Shown: in pieces, positions 60,422-64,000 of the stretch
Layout: every line of letters begins with the position of its first letter
Position numbering within the stretch: position 1 is the first letter of the stretch
NCBI GenBank assembly: GCA_000434735.1
Contig: FR881190.1
Span: forward strand, 17,599-81,598
Length of the DNA: 64,000 nucleotides
From: Bacteroides sp. CAG:530
GTDB taxonomy: Bacteria; Bacteroidota; Bacteroidia; Bacteroidales; Bacteroidaceae
Direction of reading: 5' to 3'
Translations under genes and position numbers: made by a program
The notes under the pieces: model-generated
Told to the model about the DNA's origin: nothing
The model's input: only the letters and a program-made list of their open reading frames with translations
Database searches by the model: none

Positions 60422-61966
60422 ATGGAACCGACACATAAAATCAACAAAGTTGAGGTGCGGAATCTTCAGCTTTCAGACTACAATCAGCTTGCCCAGTCGT
60501 TTACCCGCGTTTATGCAGATAAAGATGTTTTTTGGACACACGCTCAAATCAAGAAACTTATTACCATTTTTCCGGAAGGACAGATAGTCGTTGTAGTAGA
60601 CGATAAGATAGTGGGATGTGCACTCTCTATTATCGTTAATTATGACATGGTAAAAGGTGACCATACCTATGCCAAGGTTACCGGAAATGAAACTTTTAAT
60701 ACTCATAACCCCGAAGGAAACATTCTGTACGGTATCGAGGTCTTTATTCATCCCGAATATCGTGGACTGCGCTTGGCGCGCCGAATGTACGAGTACCGCA
60801 AGGAACTCTGCGAAAAGCTCAACCTGAAGGCTATCATGTTTGGCGGACGTATTCCTAATTATTATAAGTATGCCGATAGTATGCGCCCTAAGGAGTACAT
60901 TGAGAAGGTACGTTCGCGCGAGATTTACGACCCGGTGTTGACGTTTCAGTTGTCAAACGACTTCCACGTGCGCCGTGTGATGCGCAATTACTTGCCAAAC
61001 GATGAAGAATCTTGCCACTGCGCTACTCTGCTTCAGTGGGATAACATTTACTATCAAGAATCTACCGACAGCTATGTAGACCGCAAGACAACCGTCCGTG
61101 TGGGACTTGTACAGTGGCAGATGCGTTCTTACAAGACTCTTGACGACGTATTTGAACAAGTAGAATTCTTCGTAGACGCTGTTTCTGGATATAAGAGCGA
61201 CTTTGTTCTCTTCCCTGAATATTTCAACGCTCCGCTTATGGCGAAGTTTAACGATATGGGCGAGGCACAGTCTATCCGTGGCTTGGCACAATATACAGAC
61301 GAAGTGCGCGAGCGCTTTATCAATTTGGCTATCAGCTACAACATCAATATCATTACCGGCAGTATGCCTTACGTAAAAGAAGATGGCAGCTTGTACAATG
61401 TAGGCTTCTTGTGCCGCCGAGACGGAACATACGATATGTACGAAAAAGTACACGTTACCCCCGATGAAGTAAAGAGCTGGGGATTGAGCGGAGGTAAAAT
61501 GGTACGTACTTTCGATACCGACTGCGCAAAAATCGGTGTGCTGATATGCTACGACGTAGAATTCCCCGAATTGTCTCGTATTATGGCCGACCAAGGAATG
61601 CAGATTTTGTTTGTGCCTTTCCTTACCGATACCCAGAACGGATATTCGCGCGTAAGAGTTTGCGCACAGGCCCGTGCCATTGAAAACGAATGTTTCGTAG
61701 TGATAGCAGGTAGTGTAGGCAACTTGCCTCGCGTACATAATATGGATATACAGTATGCACAGTCGGGCGTATTTACTCCGTGCGACTTTGCTTTCCCTAC
61801 TGATGGAAAGCGTGCTGAGGCTACTCCTAATACCGAAATGATTTTGGTATCTGATGTAGACTTGGATTTGCTGAACGAACTTCATACTTACGGTAGTGTA
61901 CGTAACTTGCGCGACCGTCGTAATGACTTGTATGAATTGAAGATTAAGAAACCTCTGCAAGATTAA
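60422..61966 (+). CDS. GNAT acetyltransferase fused to a carbon-nitrogen hydrolase
   Basis: The 514-residue protein joins two catalytic domains. Residues 10-180 look like a GNAT N-acetyltransferase, with the acetyl-CoA loop region IHPEYRGLRLARRMYEYRKEL (109-129). Residues 224-505 are a nitrilase-superfamily domain with the Glu-Lys-Cys triad: Glu266 in FPEYF, Lys342 in YEKVH and Cys376 in LICYDVEFPE. This fusion is known among bacterial proteins, but its substrates are not firmly established. One reaction may prepare the substrate of the other, such as acetylating and hydrolysing a small amide. It is cytoplasmic and monocistronic. Confidence 0.9.
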   Translation: MEPTHKINKVEVRNLQLSDYNQLAQSFTRVYADKDVFWTHAQIKKLITIFPEGQIVVVVDDKIVGCALSIIVNYDMVKGDHTYAKVTGNETFNTHNPEGNILYGIEVFIHPEYRGLRLARRMYEYRKELCEKLNLKAIMFGGRIPNYYKYADSMRPKEYIEKVRSREIYDPVLTFQLSNDFHVRRVMRNYLPNDEESCHCATLLQWDNIYYQESTDSYVDRKTTVRVGLVQWQMRSYKTLDDVFEQVEFFVDAVSGYKSDFVLFPEYFNAPLMAKFNDMGEAQSIRGLAQYTDEVRERFINLAISYNINIITGSMPYVKEDGSLYNVGFLCRRDGTYDMYEKVHVTPDEVKSWGLSGGKMVRTFDTDCAKIGVLICYDVEFPELSRIMADQGMQILFVPFLTDTQNGYSRVRVCAQARAIENECFVVIAGSVGNLPRVHNMDIQYAQSGVFTPCDFAFPTDGKRAEATPNTEMILVSDVDLDLLNELHTYGSVRNLRDRRNDLYELKIKKPLQD

Positions 61967-61997
61967 AGCAGGGATTTATTAGGACTTAACGATATAT

Positions 61998-62034
61998 TAA
62001 GGAGGTGTGTAGAAAAATCATACCTCCTTTTTTA
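61998..62034 (+). terminator. Terminator of the GNAT-nitrilase gene
   Basis: Stem AAGGAGGTGT / ATACCTCCTT followed by T-run. Confidence 0.8.
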
Positions 62035-62131
62035 GTTATATTATATTGTAACAGCAAAAGCGTTTGCATAAAATATACATGTTTTTAATCTAAAGCCGCC
62101 TTTATTTGTTCTGCATAATTTTTATTTGTAC

Positions 62132-62139
62132 TATCTTTG
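62132..62139 (+). promoter_or_regulatory. -7 box of the ThrE-type gene
   Basis: TATCTTTG fits TAnnTTTG, 30 bp before the start; a TTTG lies further upstream than normal (23-bp spacer). Confidence 0.55.
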
Positions 62140-62169
62140 CACCGAAAATAAAAATAGGTATACTCAAAT

Positions 62170-63645
62170 ATGGAAAAAACGAATTCAAATTGTGACATTC
62201 AGGTAATTGGACAAGGATTGGAGGAATACGTTAAAAAGCAACAGAAAAGTCAGGTACAGGAGAAATTGCTTAGACGTAAACTTGACATTTTGTTGCGTAC
62301 GGGTAAATTGTTGGTAGAAAGTGCAGCCGATACAAGCCGCATTCTCCGTAACATGAAGCGTACTGCAGCGTTTTTGGGACTTCCCGAAGAACATCTGCAT
62401 ATTTATGTAAACTACAACATGCTGATGGTTAACCTGAGCGACGAGGAGCATTCGTTCTCTAAATTCCAGCGCTGCGATAAGCACGGAATCAACATGACAG
62501 CCATTTCGGCGCTAAGTAGACTCTCGTGGAGAGCTATTCGTGAAGACTATACCATTGAACAATACGATAAAGAACTTGAGAGAATTGGCAACCAAAAACG
62601 TAATTATACTCCGTGGCAAGTGGCTATTGGTGCCGGATTTGCCTGCGGTGGATTTTGCATTCAGTTCGGTTGCGACTGGCCTGCGTTCTTCTACGCTTCT
62701 ATAGCCGCTATCTTGGGCTTCCGTTTGCGTGCCGTTCTTAATGAATTAGGTTCTAACCATTATGTAAATATCGCCTTGGCAGCATTCCTTTCTACATTGT
62801 TGGCATGGGCATCTACTTTTATTTCCACTCCGGCAGTCGACGGAATGCTTCCTTCATGGTTACATGCTATTCTGCATTCAGATACTCCATGGCATCCGCT
62901 TATGGCTTGTGCATTGTTTATAGTGCCCGGTGTGCCGCTTATCAACTTTGTTAGCGATATGCTCGACAGCTATATACAGGTGGGATGGACGCGTGCGCTT
63001 AATACATTGCTTATGGTAGCAGCTATGGCCTTCGGTATAGCGTTTGCCATTAAGATATGCGGTATCGATAACTTTGTGAAAGACCTCAGCATGACTCCTC
63101 ACCACGAATATTGGGAATATGCGTTGGCTGCGGCTATCTCGGCTATGGGATTCTCTATGATATTCAACATCCAGCGCCGTCTGTTGTGGGTGGTAGCTAT
63201 AGGAGGTATCATTGCCGTTTGTTCACGTAACTTCGTAAACTTGGGTGCCAGCAGTAACAACATCGGATTAGACTGGGGACCTGTTATTGGTTCGTTCGCC
63301 GGTTCTGCGCTTATCAGTTTGATAGCGGTAAAGGCTGTTCACTGGTTCCATACTCCGCACCATTGCCTTTCTATTCCTAGTGTAATCCCTATGGTTCCGG
63401 GAGTATTGATGTATCGTGCTCTTTTCGCATTCATCGATATGCACGGTGTAGTAGGTGAGGTAACAACAGCTATGAACAACGGTATCCGTGCTTCGCTTAT
63501 CATTCTTTGCATCGCATTGGGGGTTGCTATTCCTAATATCTTTGCCCGTAAGCTGATAGCTCCGGAACGTACTAAGAAGCTGAAGAAAATGATTGAAGAG
63601 CGTCGTCAGCGTGGTAAGTTCGTTGACTTGAACGCTATGGATTGA
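62170..63645 (+). CDS. ThrE-type threonine/serine exporter family protein
   Basis: The 491-residue protein combines the two halves of the ThrE exporter family. An N-terminal cytoplasmic part (about 30-150) has LLRTGKLLVESAADTSRILR and VNYNMLMVNL. It is followed by about ten membrane helices in two groups (GAGFACGGFCIQFGCDWPAF, PLMACALFIVPGVPLINFVS, then IPSVIPMVPGVLMYRALFAF). The repeated VPGVPLIN and VPGVLMYR lines mark the two domains (DUF1212 and DUF3815 type), here in one chain. Members export threonine and serine; the substrate here is inferred from the family. A basic cytoplasmic tail (KKLKKMIEERRQRGKF) ends the protein. Confidence 0.88.
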   Translation: MEKTNSNCDIQVIGQGLEEYVKKQQKSQVQEKLLRRKLDILLRTGKLLVESAADTSRILRNMKRTAAFLGLPEEHLHIYVNYNMLMVNLSDEEHSFSKFQRCDKHGINMTAISALSRLSWRAIREDYTIEQYDKELERIGNQKRNYTPWQVAIGAGFACGGFCIQFGCDWPAFFYASIAAILGFRLRAVLNELGSNHYVNIALAAFLSTLLAWASTFISTPAVDGMLPSWLHAILHSDTPWHPLMACALFIVPGVPLINFVSDMLDSYIQVGWTRALNTLLMVAAMAFGIAFAIKICGIDNFVKDLSMTPHHEYWEYALAAAISAMGFSMIFNIQRRLLWVVAIGGIIAVCSRNFVNLGASSNNIGLDWGPVIGSFAGSALISLIAVKAVHWFHTPHHCLSIPSVIPMVPGVLMYRALFAFIDMHGVVGEVTTAMNNGIRASLIILCIALGVAIPNIFARKLIAPERTKKLKKMIEERRQRGKFVDLNAMD

Positions 63646-63681
63646 TGATTTATTAAGGGTAACTCCTTATTATTATATACA

Positions 63682-63722
63682 ACAAAAGCGTCTGTAGTGT
63701 GATGTGCTGCAGACGCTTTTGT
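63682..63722 (+). terminator. Terminator of the ThrE-type gene
   Basis: Stem ACAAAAGCGTCTG / CAGACGCTTTTGT, nearly symmetric with A and T flanks. Confidence 0.85.
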
Positions 63723-64000
63723 CGTTGTATTTAGAACCTTATAACTAACCATAACTTATTATGATTAACCTTTTGATTTTTAATGCTTTCTGAGTGCTTT
63801 TTGGGCAGTTTCCGATTTTCCACATATTTTTACAGCGTATTTCTACCGTGGAGAATTTGCGTAACTTTTATTTTGTCATATCGTGAACGTAGTTGACAAG
63901 GATTTGCGAGTGGTTACAATGAAGTACAAATTTGAAGCTGATAGGCAAAAAGCGTTATATCGTGGACTAGGTTGTCAATGGTTCACTTCCGTTTACTCCA
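63723..64000. other. Non-coding end of the window, nothing recognised
   Basis: No frame of useful length, RNA gene or strong promoter is seen in these 278 bp. The next gene presumably starts beyond the window. Confidence 0.4.

Overview
The window comes from a member of the Bacteroidales, most likely Bacteroides or Phocaeicola or a close relative. The evidence is a short RpoD without region 1.1, a SusC/SusD pair with its own ECF sigma factor and FecR-type anti-sigma factor, and many promoters of the Bacteroidetes type (TTTG at -33, TAnnTTTG at -7). Most genes also lack a strong Shine-Dalgarno sequence. No rRNA, tRNA, CRISPR array, transposase or integrase was seen.

Positions 1-8700 are mostly housekeeping: the end of an unknown gene, a C11 (clostripain-type) lipoprotein peptidase with a small secreted partner, rpoD, nagB followed by a fusion of a degenerate NagB with a PIG-L deacetylase, rlmH, nadC, and a DUF4923-type secreted protein. 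Positions 8778-18344 hold an inducible outer-membrane uptake locus in one orientation: ECF sigma, FecR anti-sigma, STN-containing SusC transducer, SusD, a SusE/FISUMP-like lipoprotein and a DUF4874/DUF4832-like protein. This locus is bracketed by a direct repeat of about 180 bp, made of the last 75 bp of the DUF4923 gene plus its terminator. The repeat suggests that the locus arrived as an insertion.

Positions 18595-32707 hold the most unusual part: six large genes on the minus strand, packed as one operon of 14 kb behind a strong promoter and a 256-nt leader. Five of them clearly share an N-terminal module, and the sixth carries a similar segment in its middle. None shows a signal peptide or an obvious membrane segment, and I recognise none of them. 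This is the best candidate for an undescribed system.

Positions 33254-47778 return to core functions: engB, a GDP-mannose pyrophosphorylase gene, a DUF368 (PopT-type) polyprenyl-phosphate translocase, glnS, a DUF2582 winged-helix protein, mazG, a sigma/membrane protein/CpxP-like triad, RNase Z, rpsA, an MBL-fold hydrolase, a DUF6340 lipoprotein and an AEC transporter. Positions 48022-52584 form a hexuronate catabolism locus: kdgK and eda diverge from a LacI-type regulator and uxaA, with palindromes at both predicted transcription starts. Positions 52778-63645 carry a MarC-type protein, a DUF4251 protein, an acyl-CoA synthetase, a DUF4286 protein, ruvC, a pullulanase lipoprotein, a ModF-like double ABC protein, a GNAT-nitrilase fusion and a ThrE-type exporter.

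Several intergenic spaces hold short repeated palindromic elements; the clearest is the 100-bp inverted structure at 47791-47890. Assignments are from reading the sequence and from family knowledge. No database search was run.
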